A model generated the notes under the pieces. That model did no database searches and was not told the origin of the DNA. It saw only the letters and a list, made by a program, of their open reading frames with translations. This document shows, one piece after another, positions 24,213 to 36,889 of a stretch of 64,000 nt of DNA. The stretch spans positions 81,714,237-81,778,236 of the forward strand of contig JACSVZ010000001.1 of NCBI GenBank assembly GCA_014706295.1. Direction: 5' to 3'. The position numbers and the translations under genes were made by a program. How positions within the stretch are numbered: the first letter of the stretch is position 1; each line of letters begins with the position of its first letter. The stretch comes from Lycocorax pyrrhopterus obiensis. Lineage: Eukaryota > Chordata > Aves > Passeriformes > Paradisaeidae.

Positions 24213-24345
24213 AGTTAAGGCCAGAACCGGCCAGTTCATCATCTAACCTGACCTCTGCTATACTTATCCCAAGCTAATAAGCTTCATCCAGTTTCCACCG
24301 CACAGTCCCAGTAACTTGGCTTAGAATAAAGCAGTTATTTCTGGT
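24213..24345 (-). mobile_element. ancient CR1 (amniote-type) fragment
   Basis: Diverged reverse complement of the same old CR1 3' region seen at 5541. A 'aggccagaaccggccagttc' block is followed by 'atcatctaacctgacctctg' and then by blocks resembling 'cacagtcccagtaact'. The tail is at the low coordinate, so the element is on the minus strand. High divergence makes the boundaries and exact subfamily uncertain. No coding sequence remains. Confidence 0.6.
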
Positions 24346-25252
24346 CTGGAGGTGAATGACTGCTGAGTTAAACTGTGTATGATCAAGATTTTCTCTTTTC
24401 TCAGTCACTATGCAATGCTGATATATTTTGCTTCATTCCAAAATGGAATGAAAGCTATGTGTTTGTTTAAATAATATCCATAAAACTCCTTTTTTTAAAA
24501 AAAACCCAACTATCCCAAGCTTCAAGCAAAGCATTTAATATAAAGAAAACTGCAAGGATTTGTTTTGATAACAAAATATAAAGCATTCCATTTTTTTAAA
24601 CTTTCTTCACTTGTCTAATGTATAATACCGAAGTTAAATGGGGAAACAAAATATCATTGAAGGTCAAAATGTTCTGTTCCATTTTTAAAGTGAAGTCAAA
24701 ATCGAAATCAAGATGTAACATTTAGATATAGACAAAGATAACATTTAAAAGACATGAAGTCTTTTAAATCTTGGTGCCGAAGATAATTAGCTGGCCTCCT
24801 GCTGAACTTGTAGTTTTTGGGTAAGAGAAGATGAGTCAGAGATCAGGAGAACCTGTTTTTCTATGCAATATAGGTAAAGCTGCAGTGGAAATTACGTAGA
24901 TAAGTTGGCCCAGACCTGGGTGCTCCGATTACTCCCCTTAATGGTATTTTTGGATAGTAACCCAATCACTGGAAAATCCCTCATCAGTCCATCTGCTGAG
25001 CTGTCACATGAGTAGTTCTCAGAAGTACAGGAGCCTTTGGTCATTTGGCATAAAAATTATGTAGGTGGCAAATCTCCACAGGATTTTACTGTGTGATGCT
25101 TTCCCTTTCCCAATTAATGTGATTTCCTTATAGGTCAAAAGGATGGATCACTTAGTGGTTAACAAGGATGGTGATCCAAATACATCCAACACATTGCCAT
25201 TTGGTCTGTGGCCTAGTCCCTGTTGCTTTTCTCAGCCTGTTGACTCAGCCAG
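24346..25252. other. unique non-coding stretch
   Basis: AT-rich unique sequence in which I see no gene, repeat or structured element. Confidence 0.55.
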
Positions 25253-25340
25253 AAAGGTGGAACTGTCTTATTGCAAGGAGCTCAAGATTTAGGACCAAAG
25301 GTGGAACTGTCCTATTGCAGAGAGCTCAAGATTTAGGGCC
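25253..25340. repeat. 44-bp tandem duplication
   Basis: Two head-to-tail copies of a 44-bp unit (25253-25296 and 25297-25340) beginning AAAGGTGGAACTGTC differ at about four positions. There is no recognisable family. The level of divergence suggests an old but clean duplication. Confidence 0.9.
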
Positions 25341-26995
25341 TGTATCCAATACTAGTGCCGCTGACAGGCTCTCATACCTTCCTTGGTGAACTGCAGATTA
25401 TTAACCATAAGTGTCATGCAAGGAAACTCCATTGTCCCAACTGTATTAATTAAAATGTAGCATGTTGTGTAGCATCAGAGGACTGCAAGCGTTTCCAAGA
25501 AGGATGTACTTTTTCAAGAATTTACATGTACCTAGAAAATTGAGGCCATATCTTCATACTTAGCTTTTACAAGGTAAATCTCAACATTATTATCAACCAG
25601 ACAAGAAGCATCATCATCAGTCAGGGTTTTGTTTGAAGTTCATCTTTCCTGAGGGTTGTACTAAGTTATTCTTTAAAGGGGTACAACTCACACCAGGAAA
25701 TCACTCTGAAAAGGCACCCCGGGAAGTTCTGCTGCTTTGTTTCTTGTTGGAATATTGGAATGTATGCAAATTGGACACTTTATTTCCCACAAATCTGCAT
25801 TTAATATTCCAGCTGCCACTTAATTCAGTTCTGACTGCAAAGGAAGTCAGTCCTGAATAGCATCTGAAGATGCCTGATGTACGCTTGATATGAAACCATT
25901 GTAGGCACTTCAATGATTTTTCGAAGAATTCAATATAATAAACTGGCTGGCCATGAGTGTTGGTCAGTCCAGAGAGTCAATATTTCACTGAGAGCCAGCA
26001 GAAATGAAAAAAAAAACAAGGGCATTTCCATAAAATGTGCCTGTGCTTCATTCCAGAGAACACCTGTGCACTATGTTCAAGTAGAAATATTTTTTTACTG
26101 TATGAACAAAACCAACAAATGCTGTTGGAGAACTTCCCTTTCATACAGGTGGTTCTGCTGTTCTGCTGCTGCTCTTTGATTTAGAGTCTTATCCAGAATT
26201 AAGCTGTAAACTCCAAATCAGGAACATAGCCCCATGAACACTGATCTGGGCAAATTTGGGTGAAGCAATCATGACCTACCCCCTGGTGTCCTTGATGTGC
26301 ATTTTCGATCAGTAATTAGACCAGCACAGAGTGTTTCCCTCTGTGTGGTGATGCAGCTCTGTGGCCAGGGTAATGATGGGTGAGATTAGACCTGCTGTCC
26401 TGCCAGTCCCAGCTGCTCTCCTGGCCTTGGGGAAACCCAAGCACCAAGAGCATTTTGAGACTGGTGTTCATGGGGAGGGTGAAGCCCTGTCTAAGAAGTG
26501 CCTGCCTCTCTGTAGGGTCTATATGAGGAGTATAGGCTGTGTAGTCAAAGGTTTAATTTCTAATTGGGCTTGTTAGAAAGGGGTTTGAATTCTGAGTAAA
26601 TGCCTGACAACAGTATTCTCTGGGGCTCTTCACTTACACCCCGATCCTCTAAATATTTCGGACTAGGAACCACCAAAGGAATAGCTGGATGAATGCCAGT
26701 GTGCTATTTGCTGATGCAGTTTGCTTTTTAAATTGAATTCCATTCAATGAAACCTTATTCCTTTTGTTGTGAAAAAGTATCATATTGCTGGGCACATCCA
26801 TACAGATCATTTTCAACTTGTTAATATGACTCGAGGATTTCCTGTCTGGAGCAAGTGTAAATTAAATTGTTCTAAATTAAGGAAATCCATTCCTCTACAT
26901 GAGCTCAGCGCAGAACATATTCACTTCTCGCTTTCCATTTATGGTAGCTGCTGAGTTTTTTTAAAGCTTGTCATATATAGGTCACAGAATAATTT
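25341..26995. other. unique non-coding stretch
   Basis: Unique sequence without a supportable gene. Small open frames of 60-90 codons have no domain and no splice context. I see nothing else. Confidence 0.5.
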
Positions 26996-26999
26996 ATGA

Positions 27000-27490
27000 G
27001 AGTGAGAATATAATTTTTCCATGTAGAAATGTAAAGCACTATCACAGGCTTTTACCACCTTAGTAATACTCATTCAGAGAGTAGAGAGCTCACATTTCTG
27101 AATTTTAATATGAGGCCTACTATGTGAAGCAAGGCCTCAGGTGGTGCATGGTGATACATGAACCATTTATGGATCTTCCCTAATGGGATGGATTTTGCCT
27201 ATCAGAATTAGTGAAGAGCAATCCAAATTTTAACTCAGCGTCTCATCTGTGCACCTAATTTTAATTTCATTATTATCAGCAGTTTGGAGTCTGACTTGGT
27301 TTGATATTAACAACAAGTATTTGTATAGGAGCCTCCCTAATTAAACTGAAATGTCAACTTTATGCCTCCATGTGATTTTATTTTCTAATTTAAAGTTCTG
27401 TTCTACAGGAAGTGCTTTAATTTAAATAAATCTCTTGGGGTATATTTATTTATCTTGTGAATTTCAAGTAAGTCATTGTCTTTGAAATAA
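27000..27490. promoter_or_regulatory. candidate conserved non-coding element
   Basis: AT-rich, non-repetitive block with many ATTA-type homeodomain cores, including CCTAATTTTAATTTCATTA near 27254 and TAATTA at 27338-27343, and few CpGs. There are no long open frames. The texture fits a distal enhancer, but conservation is not shown here. Confidence 0.3.
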
Positions 27491-27861
27491 ACAAGCCATG
27501 CAATGGAACTATATTGTCTCAAATGTATGAAATGGAAGTTGGAGTGTTGCAGAACTGCAGACAAGGGGTGTCCCTAGTCCTGACCAAAGGGCAGCTCTCC
27601 AGATGGGCTGTCGCAGACTCCATAGCTCCACAGTCTATGAGGCTGGGGATTTTAGGGCTTCCTTGCTTTGCTGCTGAGAAACGGCAGAGATTAGATAGGG
27701 AGCCCATAGATTTCTTTTTTGCAGATGATTTTTAAATATTGGAACTTTTTTTTCTGAATTTGGATAGAATTTCGACATGTCTGCATGCCCCCATGAAATA
27801 TGGTGACCTCTCAGCACAAAGCTCTGATAAGCACATGCTTAACTGTTTTTTGAATCAGGAC

Positions 27862-28248
27862 TACATAGGGAAAGCCTGAAAGAGTTGGGACTGCTCAGCC
27901 TGGAGAAGAAAAGTGCAGAGGAATTTTATCTATAAGTATTTGATGGAGGAGATTAAAAGACAGAGTTGGACTTTTCTCGGCAGTGTCCACTGAGTGCACA
28001 AGAGTTGATGGGCCTCAACTGAAATACAGAAAATTCTGTTTAAACGTGAGAAAAAAGCTTTTTCACTGTGAGAGTGGCCAAACTCTGGCACAAGTTGCCC
28101 AGAGAGGTTATTTAGACCATTTGAATTATCAAAAGACACAGCTGGACACAACCGTGAGCAGCCTGCTTTCACTTACTCTGCTTTGACCAGGGAAATGAAC
28201 TAGTTCCTCTCCAGATGTGACTTCACACTTCCGTGATTCTGTGATGCT
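27862..28248 (+). mobile_element. CR1 LINE, 5'-truncated
   Basis: Plus-strand CR1 3' region. Blocks appear in the expected order: 'ctgctcagcctggagaagaa' near 27891, 'cggcagtgtcc' near 27979, 'cactgtgagagtggc', 'cacaagttgcccagagaggt', 'agctggacacaacc', and a short tail 'ttccgtgattctgtgatg' at about 28229-28246. It is moderately diverged, with a 5' end truncated inside the ORF2 C-terminal region, and it has no intact coding frame. The order and terminal octamer-like repeats place the 3' end at the high coordinate. Confidence 0.88.
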
Positions 28249-28659
28249 TTGAAACTGCAGGGGATCTTAGTCCCTGCTCAACCATCCCCAGCTGGGGTTG
28301 CTGCAGGAAGGGGAGCTGGGAGCTGGGAGCTGATGTTCAGACTTCATAGCCATTCCAGCAGGATGCGGACGATGCAGTGCCATTGCCTTCATGGCAATTT
28401 TGAAGTGGGGATCTATGCCTGAAACATTTGATATCTCCTTTTCACTGGGGGATGTTTTGAAATCCTCCATGGTTCTACATTAAAAGAGAACAAATAGTTG
28501 AAATACTGGCCCCAGACAGGTCAGTGGCAAAATTCCCAGCAACTTTAATGGATCCTAGAATCCACCAAAGTCAAGGTACTTGTAACAGCAATGCATCTAT
28601 GTTATGTCTGAATCTTGTTTACAGCCTTCTGGAGTATTTATCTTCGACAAACAATCTTT

Positions 28660-29060
28660 GCAGAGCGTCTGAGTGTCTAACTGCCTTGAAGCAGAGCCAT
28701 TTGCAAGTGATTACTGAGAATTGTATTTAAAAATGAAACAATGCCATTCACAGTGGGACTATATTTATAGATGTAAGAAATGCACCAGACATTAAAAAAA
28801 TTACAAACTTTTCCGTTTTTGCACAACTGAGAGACTTGCATAAGCAGCTTGAAAAATCTGAAAGACAGCTCCAATATAATCCTAAAAGCTGGATTAATAG
28901 TTTTATTTTTATACATGCAATATTAATAGCTGGTTAATATTACATCTTAATAGACAGCGGGGGAGTATATATATTGAAAATTACCGCCTTGAAAAATTTA
29001 TCTTTGTTTTCTGGAGTTTCATGCCCAGCATTATTATACTAGGTTCTTGCACTAAGTGCT
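28660..29060. promoter_or_regulatory. candidate conserved non-coding element
   Basis: AT-rich unique block with repeated ATTAATAG/TTAATA-type cores around 28893-28950 and little low-complexity sequence. Similar in texture to the blocks at 27000 and 48340. Motif-based judgement only. Confidence 0.25.
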
Positions 29061-31193
29061 TCTGAGAAAAATACTATGGGATGTATTAATCCGTTGTTAC
29101 TGGTGAGATTAGCTGTGTTTTCAAATTGGAAGTTTGGACATGCAGGATTTGCATATATATGACCATTGCATGTGCAGTGATACAGCACGTGGGCACTCAT
29201 CACAAACATTTCAATGCAGTGTAAAATCCTGTCTTGACTGGGAGCATCCTTTGGTTCAGGGTCTTCAGGGCCTAAAAGCGGGGTGCTTAATGAATCTCAA
29301 GAGCAGAAAAATTGTCCCGGAAATACCTAACCCAAGCATAACCCAATTGTCCTCTACACTGAAAATTGTCAAACATTTGCTAGATAAAGCTACAGAGAGG
29401 CTTCTTATCTGAAAAATAGCAAAATTAAGTTGTTTTCTTATTTTGTAATTTTGTGAAAGCTTATTAACAACACTTTATTAGGAAATATTTAAGAATAATT
29501 GGCATTAGAATAGGTAAATATAAAAAACGCATAAAAGGTGAAGATCAGAAGCAGTGGAAGTTTAGTCACAGTATTTGTTTCTTGCTTCCACACAGTGAGA
29601 TCGTCTGTGGCCTCACAGAGCAGCCACAGTGGGCTGTGTCTGCAGCCCCAGTGCAGTCTGTCCCCTTGCCCCTACAGCTCCTCCAGCCTGGGCAGAGCAG
29701 GCGAACCCCTTCATCTCGCTTGTCTGTGTCTTTTCAGCAACAGAAAGAGGCTGAATCACAAGCAGAATCAGGTGCTTTCTGTTCCACTTCCAGACATGTA
29801 ATATTTAGAAAATTTTAAATTAAATTATTTGCTTGCAGAATGTTCAGAGAATTAATCCTGTGTTAGAAAATGTTTAGCCTTGTCCTTCCTCATCTCCTTG
29901 AGAAGTGTTCGTAACACTCACTCCAGGGTTTGGAGTGGTGGGGGATATATTTTGGTAGATATTTTCTTGAGCAAGATATTGAACATCCATAACAATTCTT
30001 CACCTTTATTAGATTTAGCCATTTGCAAAGAACAAAGCAGAGGATTAATTTCCTAGCTAATTTGTCTGCTTTTTAACATGTTCTACCATATTTTTCAAAT
30101 CCAAATTTTAAAAACAGCCTGCAATCCACCCATGTTCTCTAAGTAATATCTGTAATGCTGTTCCTTACAAAGAGTGACAATGCCAGCAGTTGTTCCTTGG
30201 CTGTATTCCCAGCAAGTATAATTTAACAGGTGAGAAATAAAGTATGTGAGTGAAATAACAGTGTGATACTCTAAATTTAGATGATATTGAGGGCTTTTTT
30301 GTAAATTGTAATTATTCTTTCTGTTTTCCCTCAGTAGGCATGGAAAGTCTTAGTATCATCTTTATTAAAAATGAGGAAGGTTCTGGAATTTGACTGAAAA
30401 AAAAGTTCTATCTTTTTGCAAGTTGTTATAAATAAAAGAACAATTTTTGTTTTGATTTGTTTGTTTCACAGCCTTCTTATGAAAGGCAATTGCTTTGGAG
30501 CTAGTGTTAAGAAAGATAGCCAGGAGCCAGGGTATTACTGTAAATTTTGCTTACAGATCATACTTGATTAAATTCCCATTTTAGCTGACTGAAGAGTTCA
30601 TTTCTGCTCTGCAAGAAGTCTGGTGGAGGGTAGTGAAGACATTTAATTTTCTGCCTTGATGCAGCTCGGACAGATCCAAGAACATTAGGTCTACACAGTA
30701 TATTCTGGAAAACCTTGCCACCTAAAGGCTTTTTTTTTTTACCTTTGTCTGTTTTGATGAAGTCACTGGCTGTGTGCTGGGATTCTGTGTTGATTCTCAA
30801 TTTTCTCAAGTCCTGGTAATGGTATTTTGGAAAAGAAGAATTTGGAAAAGCACAGGGTCTGTTGTGGTGTACTGATAAACGGGCAGTTGTTAGGTTTCTA
30901 CAGAGGTGTGCACCAAGGTCATGCATCCAGTAGGAAATCTTGTTTGGGTGCCTCTTATGCAAGGTGTCCCCAGAAGTTCAGATCATTTTCCATGAGTACA
31001 AAAGGTTCCTTTTAGTTGAAAAGGCATGTTTTGAGGTACAGCACAAGACTCTGTTGTAGCTAACTGATAAGGCTAAAAGTAGATTTAGATGTGATGGATT
31101 TAGGATTCTGGAGCTGCATTCCTAAATAGGCAACAAGGCCACCTACCATCAGGGCAAACCTTGATGTTAAGACTCAAGGACTTACAGTCCTAC
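29061..31193. other. unique non-coding stretch
   Basis: No gene or interspersed repeat. A somewhat G+C-richer part at 29580-29740 carries overlapping 80-90-codon plus-strand frames without domains. A 10-base T run lies near 30731. The 134-codon minus-strand frame at 30558-30962 has no recognisable feature. Confidence 0.5.
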
Positions 31194-31302
31194 ACCTTGT
31201 AGATACTTTTGGAAGTTTTATCCATTGACTTCATGGCCAAGAGAAATTATACCTTGTAGTGTCTTTTGGAAGTCCATTGGCTCAACAGCCAAGAGTAATT
31301 AT
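31194..31302. repeat. diverged tandem duplication (~55 bp unit)
   Basis: Copy 1 (31194-31250) and copy 2 (31251-31302) both begin ACCTTGTAG and share a CTTTTGGAAGT block, a CCATTG block and a GCCAAGAG-AATTAT end. Copy 2 is about five bases shorter. There is no family name for it. Confidence 0.8.
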
Positions 31303-32735
31303 GTAGCAATTGTGATTATCATATTTTGCCAAAATATTAATATAGCCTGTTCATAAAGAGATAATGATTGGTGTTTTCTGAGGCAACAGTCTATCTGATC
31401 TTACATAAAATGCTATCCAATCCTGTATGTAAAATACTAATTGTCATTGTGTTGGAGAGGAAGTCAAATCTCCAATATTCTGCATTACTCTATCAGTTCC
31501 ATTACAGTGAAAGATAGGATGTAGCTCTTTGTGAGGTGTATCTGTTCATTTCCAAAGGCTTTTTGTTGGAAATAAAAAGAGTCTCTAACAGATTTCTCCC
31601 TAAACTTGTTTAGTGTGTCTACTTGGAAGTAAGTTTTTAAAGCCAAATATCATTACACTATAATGGGCAATACTGAGCTTCTTTGATTAAAGATATGTTA
31701 TTACTTGGAGCCTATTAAAAAAAATTAAGCATCTCAACCTTGGATTTTGAATTGAAACATGTAATGATCCATGTACTCTCTGCTTTGAGTAGCCTGTTGG
31801 TCGATATGGATTTCAATACTCTTATATTTTAATAGCTCCCTTTCTTACCTTTTGTTAGCATTTGTCATTTTGATGGTCTCCACAGCTATCTTAAAACCTA
31901 AGTACCTTCTCAAAATTTTATGTTAAGAGTATAATAATAAAACTCAAACAACAGGAAGTCATAAAACTTATATTCATGTTTTCTTTCCATTTTAATGAGC
32001 CAGAGTTTGATATTTTTCTTTCACCACTATCTCTTTACTTCAGGAGTGATCCCAATGGTTTCAGTAAGAATTTTTGGAGAACAGAGTAGTATTCTGTCAA
32101 TAAAATAGACTCAGAATGCATCTGTCTTGCAGTATTATATATTCCTATCGTAAGCATCTTTAAAAATAGGAAGAGAAATAAAGGTATAGAAAAATTCTGT
32201 GATTCTAAACTTCCCTTCATATTCATGGACAAACTAAGGGATAACAGAGAAGTTGATCACTAAGACAGTGTTTTCACTATAAGCCATCTTTTACATTAAA
32301 AAGAAAGAAAAAGTTGTTTTAGTTTCAGCCTCTGAACTCTTCTTTCAATGATGGCTGCCCAGTGAGTTTAGAATATCAGCTGTATATAGTTATACAATTC
32401 ATCACAATTACTGAAATTAGATATCAGTAGAATTATATGACTTAGCATTTCATAATCCTTCAGCTGAGTTTTCTATATACAATACCTGGTTATATGCCAG
32501 GCTGAGAAGAAGGTTGGATCAGAGATAAACTAATCTGTGGATATCTTGGCAATGCTTCTTTATTGCCTTCAACTCCAAAGAAATCAGTTTGTAGATTCCA
32601 CAGTTTCATGAAAGCATCTTAATTGGAGAAAGGGAAAGGACGTGAAGCTTTGAAAATACACAGATAGACACTACTGTGGATTTTGACCATGATCATTGGT
32701 GTCGGGGATTATTTTTGTCAGTGGTTTAAGAGAAC
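31303..32735. other. unique non-coding stretch
   Basis: Strongly AT-rich unique sequence with no gene, no long open frame and no repeat that I recognise. Confidence 0.55.
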
Positions 32736-33040
32736 TGTGTTGTAAGCAGCTTGATCAGTCTTTGCAGCTTTCTGTAGGTGGTTACACTTTGTTAGCTGGC
32801 AGGACAATGGCATGTTTCCCTGAGAAGGAGCAGAGTATATAAATCTGCCTGCTGACACTGCACAGTGTCATCTGGAAGGAAAGCAGAGTGTAACCACCTC
32901 TCCTCTGCAGTGCTGGCAATAAAGGGTTGAGATCTATGCTTTTACAGGAACCGGCTGTGAGAATATAGTGAGCTGGTTTGTTGACCTTATTGCTCTTCTC
33001 GCTGAATGATCTTGTCTTATTGTAAACTTCTAAGTCTTAC
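32736..33040 (+). mobile_element. possible degraded solo LTR / promoter module
   Basis: A TATA box (TATATAAA, 32836-32843) is followed about 75 bp later by AATAAA (32918-32923) and a possible CA cleavage site near 32946. This spacing is typical of a retroviral LTR, where the R region lies between the start site and the poly(A) signal. A 13-bp perfect inverted repeat (32776-32788 against 32887-32899) encloses the TATA box, and an 8-bp-arm hairpin (32853-32870) sits at the expected start site. A 6-bp AGTCTT direct repeat (32757-32762, 33033-33038) could be a target-site duplication, but the enclosed element would end in TA rather than CA. No gag/pol/env relic or primer-binding site is seen. It could instead be a host promoter. 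Confidence 0.35.
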
Positions 33041-36000
33041 ATCTACATAATTCTGTCATAGTGTGGCTCAGTTTTGCACTTGGTCATGCACGTAAGTACC
33101 ATGTAATATTTACATGCATTAAATGCCTCATCTATTACCTCTGATGGATGTCTGACCCACCAAGAGGGTTCATCTGGACTCTGGTCTGCTACTGACTTCC
33201 ATGTAAAGGTCTCCCAAAACTGGGCAGGTTAAGAAATTTTATTCAAAGCTTTTGGGGAAGAAAATGAACTGTTGTGCCTACTGAGATCAACTGTTCACTC
33301 TACACACATGCCATCGTATTACTCCTCATGGCAGGAATTTTAGGCTAAGATATATTCCATGGTAAGGATTTGGGCACTGCTGGCCTTCCACCAGCTGGAC
33401 AAGTTCTCCTGGCTTCTTCGCAATTCATATATTAGTGCCACAGCTCACCGCAAATATGAGTTGGGAGAGTAAATATTCATATTGTTTACCACAGAGAAAG
33501 CCAAACTGTCAAAGGAAAGGTTAAACAGAACATTACCTGAAATTGTAAACATCAGTATGCTAAGTAGCTCCAAAATAAAGTAATACGAGAGATAAGGTGA
33601 TTTATCCATAAACGAAATATGCAATCTACAGACAGCAAGAAAGAGAGAAAAAAACATTTAATATACAGAGGAATCAAAATTCCTCCTTAGAAATCACTGT
33701 CAACTTGGCTCACCTAATAGGTGAAAAAGTAATGCTGTTCAGGGACTGAGTTTTGGGAAAGGTCCTAAGGCATGTGTAGGTGAGACTTTCTGCATGAGCA
33801 TGTTCACTGAAAGCAGAACAAGCGATACAAAGCTGTTTACTTTGGCGAGTGATTGTGCACAAGTTTGTTTTTCCAGTCTTGGTATTGGAAGGTGTCAGCT
33901 TATCTCTCACTCTTCACATCTCTGTTCTGATGTTTTCCTGCCATTTTTTGACATGACAAATTCACATTTGTTGCTCTGGGGACTCAGGCTCCAGCTATCT
34001 GCCTTGTGCAGCTCCCCCAAATGGTCAAGCCTGCACTGGCTGCTGTCCTGGGGATGGACATAGTGTCTCTGCTCCTCAGCAGTGCAGCCAACGGCATTGC
34101 TTCCAGGCTTGTTACCCCACTGGAAAGGACAAGTGGAGCTGACAGGAGTTTGTAGGCTGGAAAAATGCATAGGTTTCCTGTTGCTAAGCATGCTGTGAAG
34201 AAAGACGGGGGAATTTGTGGGTATATTTTTGGCAGTCAGCTTTAAGGTGTAAAGAAACATTTAAAAATACATAGTTTCATTGAAGGTCTCCAGTCTGACT
34301 TTCAGGCATGTGATTTGAGGATGGCGACCTTTTGGGGGTGTCAGTCTGTAATGAATCCAATACTAGGATATAAACCCACTAATATCACTGCTATAACCAG
34401 GGAAGGAGTGGTTGAGTGACAGAGGAGACAAAGTGGCTGCAGGCAACCTCTGTGTGGAGATGGATGTTCACCTGGTCCTGGGGTGGAAAAGAAGCTGAAG
34501 GGCTGAACCTGGTCCCATTGTGGCTGCAGCTGATGCCATGTGTCCTGCTGGAGCTGTGGTGAAGCCTCTTTGTAATGACCAAGAGTTTGTGCATGTTTCA
34601 GTTGTACCATTTCTATCTTCTTCATATTCTTCCTCTGTGGGAGTAAACAAACCAAATGTTTCTGTGTGTAAAAGTGGATCAGCTGCAGTTAAGAATGCCT
34701 TCTGCACCAATAGCTACAATTAAAAGCAGATTCTTTGCATGAGTGGGAATGTCTGAGAAGTGTCACCTTTTGGGTAAATTTATAGCAGTTTATTTTATCG
34801 TTATAGATACAAAAGACATAATGAGTAAGTTGGTGCTAAATAGAGTTATAAAACAGAGAGAAACCTCATGCAAAGGGTTTGCAGCAATACCTCAAAACTC
34901 AATCTATCAGGGAGCTTGAGAGCCAGGCAAGTAGACAGCACATCTAAGGACAAGCCAAACACCCATCTCCTCCGGGTGCTCCCCTGGAGGATGCCAATTG
35001 CTTGCTGTGCACATGCACCAAAATCCTCCACCTGACTCCCTTCCCACCAGCATCTCTTGCCCCTCTGGGGTGAAACAGGCTCCTGCACAAGGGCGCCTGT
35101 GTTTTCTCCCTTCTTCATTCAGTTGCACAGTTGCCTTCCTGTGCCTAATGCCGACAGTTCTTTCCTTAAATTGCTGGAGGCTTTTTAGCTGCCGAAGCGC
35201 ATGGTGCTTGGTGGAACAGGGTACTGAGCTCTGTCTGGGAAGGCCAGGCTCTCTTCCTTGCTCCACAAGTGATCTCTCCACCCAGTGCTCCCATTTCCCT
35301 CATGCTTTTGTTTCTTATCTTAGGTTGATAACTCAGAGAAAAGAGTGCTTCTAAAATCATAGTTATTCCAGGCCTGTCCTAAAGGGTCCTTGGAGCTGTG
35401 GAAGCCTTGGTCTTCAGGAGCTATGGAAACACCTGAAATAACAATTTTTCCAGCTGCAACTGAAAAAAGCACAAGTTACAAATTCCTTTGTTAAGGTGAC
35501 TGATGTTCATAATTGACAGAGAGCTGGCTGGTGAGCAAGCAACTCTCTCCTTGGGAGAGCTACTATCTACCAGCAGTGAGCAAAACCAGATGTCAGTCAG
35601 CTATCAAAAAAAAAGACACATTTTTTACAGCACAGGCTTACACCATTCAGGGGAAAGGAGGGAAGTTATAAATGGGATGCTGAGGTCTAGAATATGTTTG
35701 GGACACAGTAGGAAATTTCCTTTTGGTAGGACAGCTTTTTGGGGCATGAGCTGCTGGTGAGTAGGATTCACACGGCATTGGGTTCTCTGCCTCCTGGGCT
35801 GGAGGCCAGCACAATGCTGGTGGCTGGCATTGAACACAGGTGATTTTCCATAGGCCATAGGAACAGAATATAAAACTGGGGACAACAGGGAATATCACTG
35901 AAAGCTTCTTTTACTGGAATTAATGATCGGCTGATGTACTCCTCAGCTGCAGTTTGGCTAATGCCCACAGGCTTTGAGGGTGCTTATCAGGTTGAACACT

Positions 36001-36049
36001 TCGTGCTTTCCTATGTCTTTATCTGATCCCTTTCACTACTGCAGCTGGT
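33041..36049. other. unique non-coding stretch
   Basis: Unique sequence without a supportable gene. A G+C-richer part around 34000-35350 generates many overlapping 60-125-codon frames on both strands. None has a domain or splice support. I see no interspersed repeat. Confidence 0.5.
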
Positions 36050-36250
36050 TTACCTCAAAATTGTAGATAATTCAGCATGGTTCACGTTGTTTTTTCTTAT
36101 TTTAAATCCCCCCTTCCCAATTAAAAATGATAACCCAGAGCAGATTCATTATTAATTTGTGAGAAGAATCTTAAGAACTACATTTACTTTAGATACTCAT
36201 TCAAAAAGCTTACAATTAATTTTATCCAGACACCTTACACACATAATTTT
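36050..36250. promoter_or_regulatory. candidate conserved non-coding element
   Basis: AT-rich unique block with CAATTAAAAATGATAA near 36118, TTCATTATTAATTTG near 36145 and TACAATTAATTTTATCC near 36210, a cluster of homeodomain-type cores. Conservation was not tested. Confidence 0.25.
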
Positions 36251-36889
36251 TATTTTTTGCCCATCCCATTTAGTTTTTGTGACCTTCATGCGATGATTAA
36301 ACCCTTTGGAAAGACATCACAGTGCATTGAAGTAGAAGATGTAAAGAACCGTGAAGTCTTATGTTGATGCATCAATCAGAAACTCTAGATTGTTGGTTTT
36401 CTTTTTTTTTTTAAAGATCTGGCCCATCATGATTTATCTGAGTGCTATTTGTAGGGTTTTTTTATTTTATATATCTGGTTTGGGTATTTTTTTTTTGTAG
36501 TTACTGTGGATAGGTAGAATGAAATTAGGCAGCCTAGAAACACTTGGGTAGCACCATAATCAGAAACGGTGATACTGAGATATCTGAACACCTTGCAGGT
36601 TGCTCTTCAGTCACAGTGCCTGTCTACAGACATGGTTCATTTAAGATTGCTATAAAGCTGGAAATGTCTTAAAGATGGTTAACTAACACAGTTTTCAGAG
36701 CAAAGAGAGACCAAATAAAAATGTATTCACTTCATCAGAACAAGGAATGAAAACCTGGAAATCCAGAGAGCTGGTTTTGGCTGAATGTCATAAATATGCA
36801 AATTGTAAGACTTGGAAATAGAGGGAAGAAAGAAAGGAAATAATCCTTATGGCTCTGACTCTGAAGGAGAAATCTTCCCTTAAATTTGC

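Noticed and set aside
34520..34723. 67-codon plus-strand frame, Ser/Val-rich, in the G+C-richer segment
   Set aside because: Longer frames on the opposite strand overlap it, and there is no recognised homology, poly(A) tail or duplication sign that would make it a processed pseudogene.
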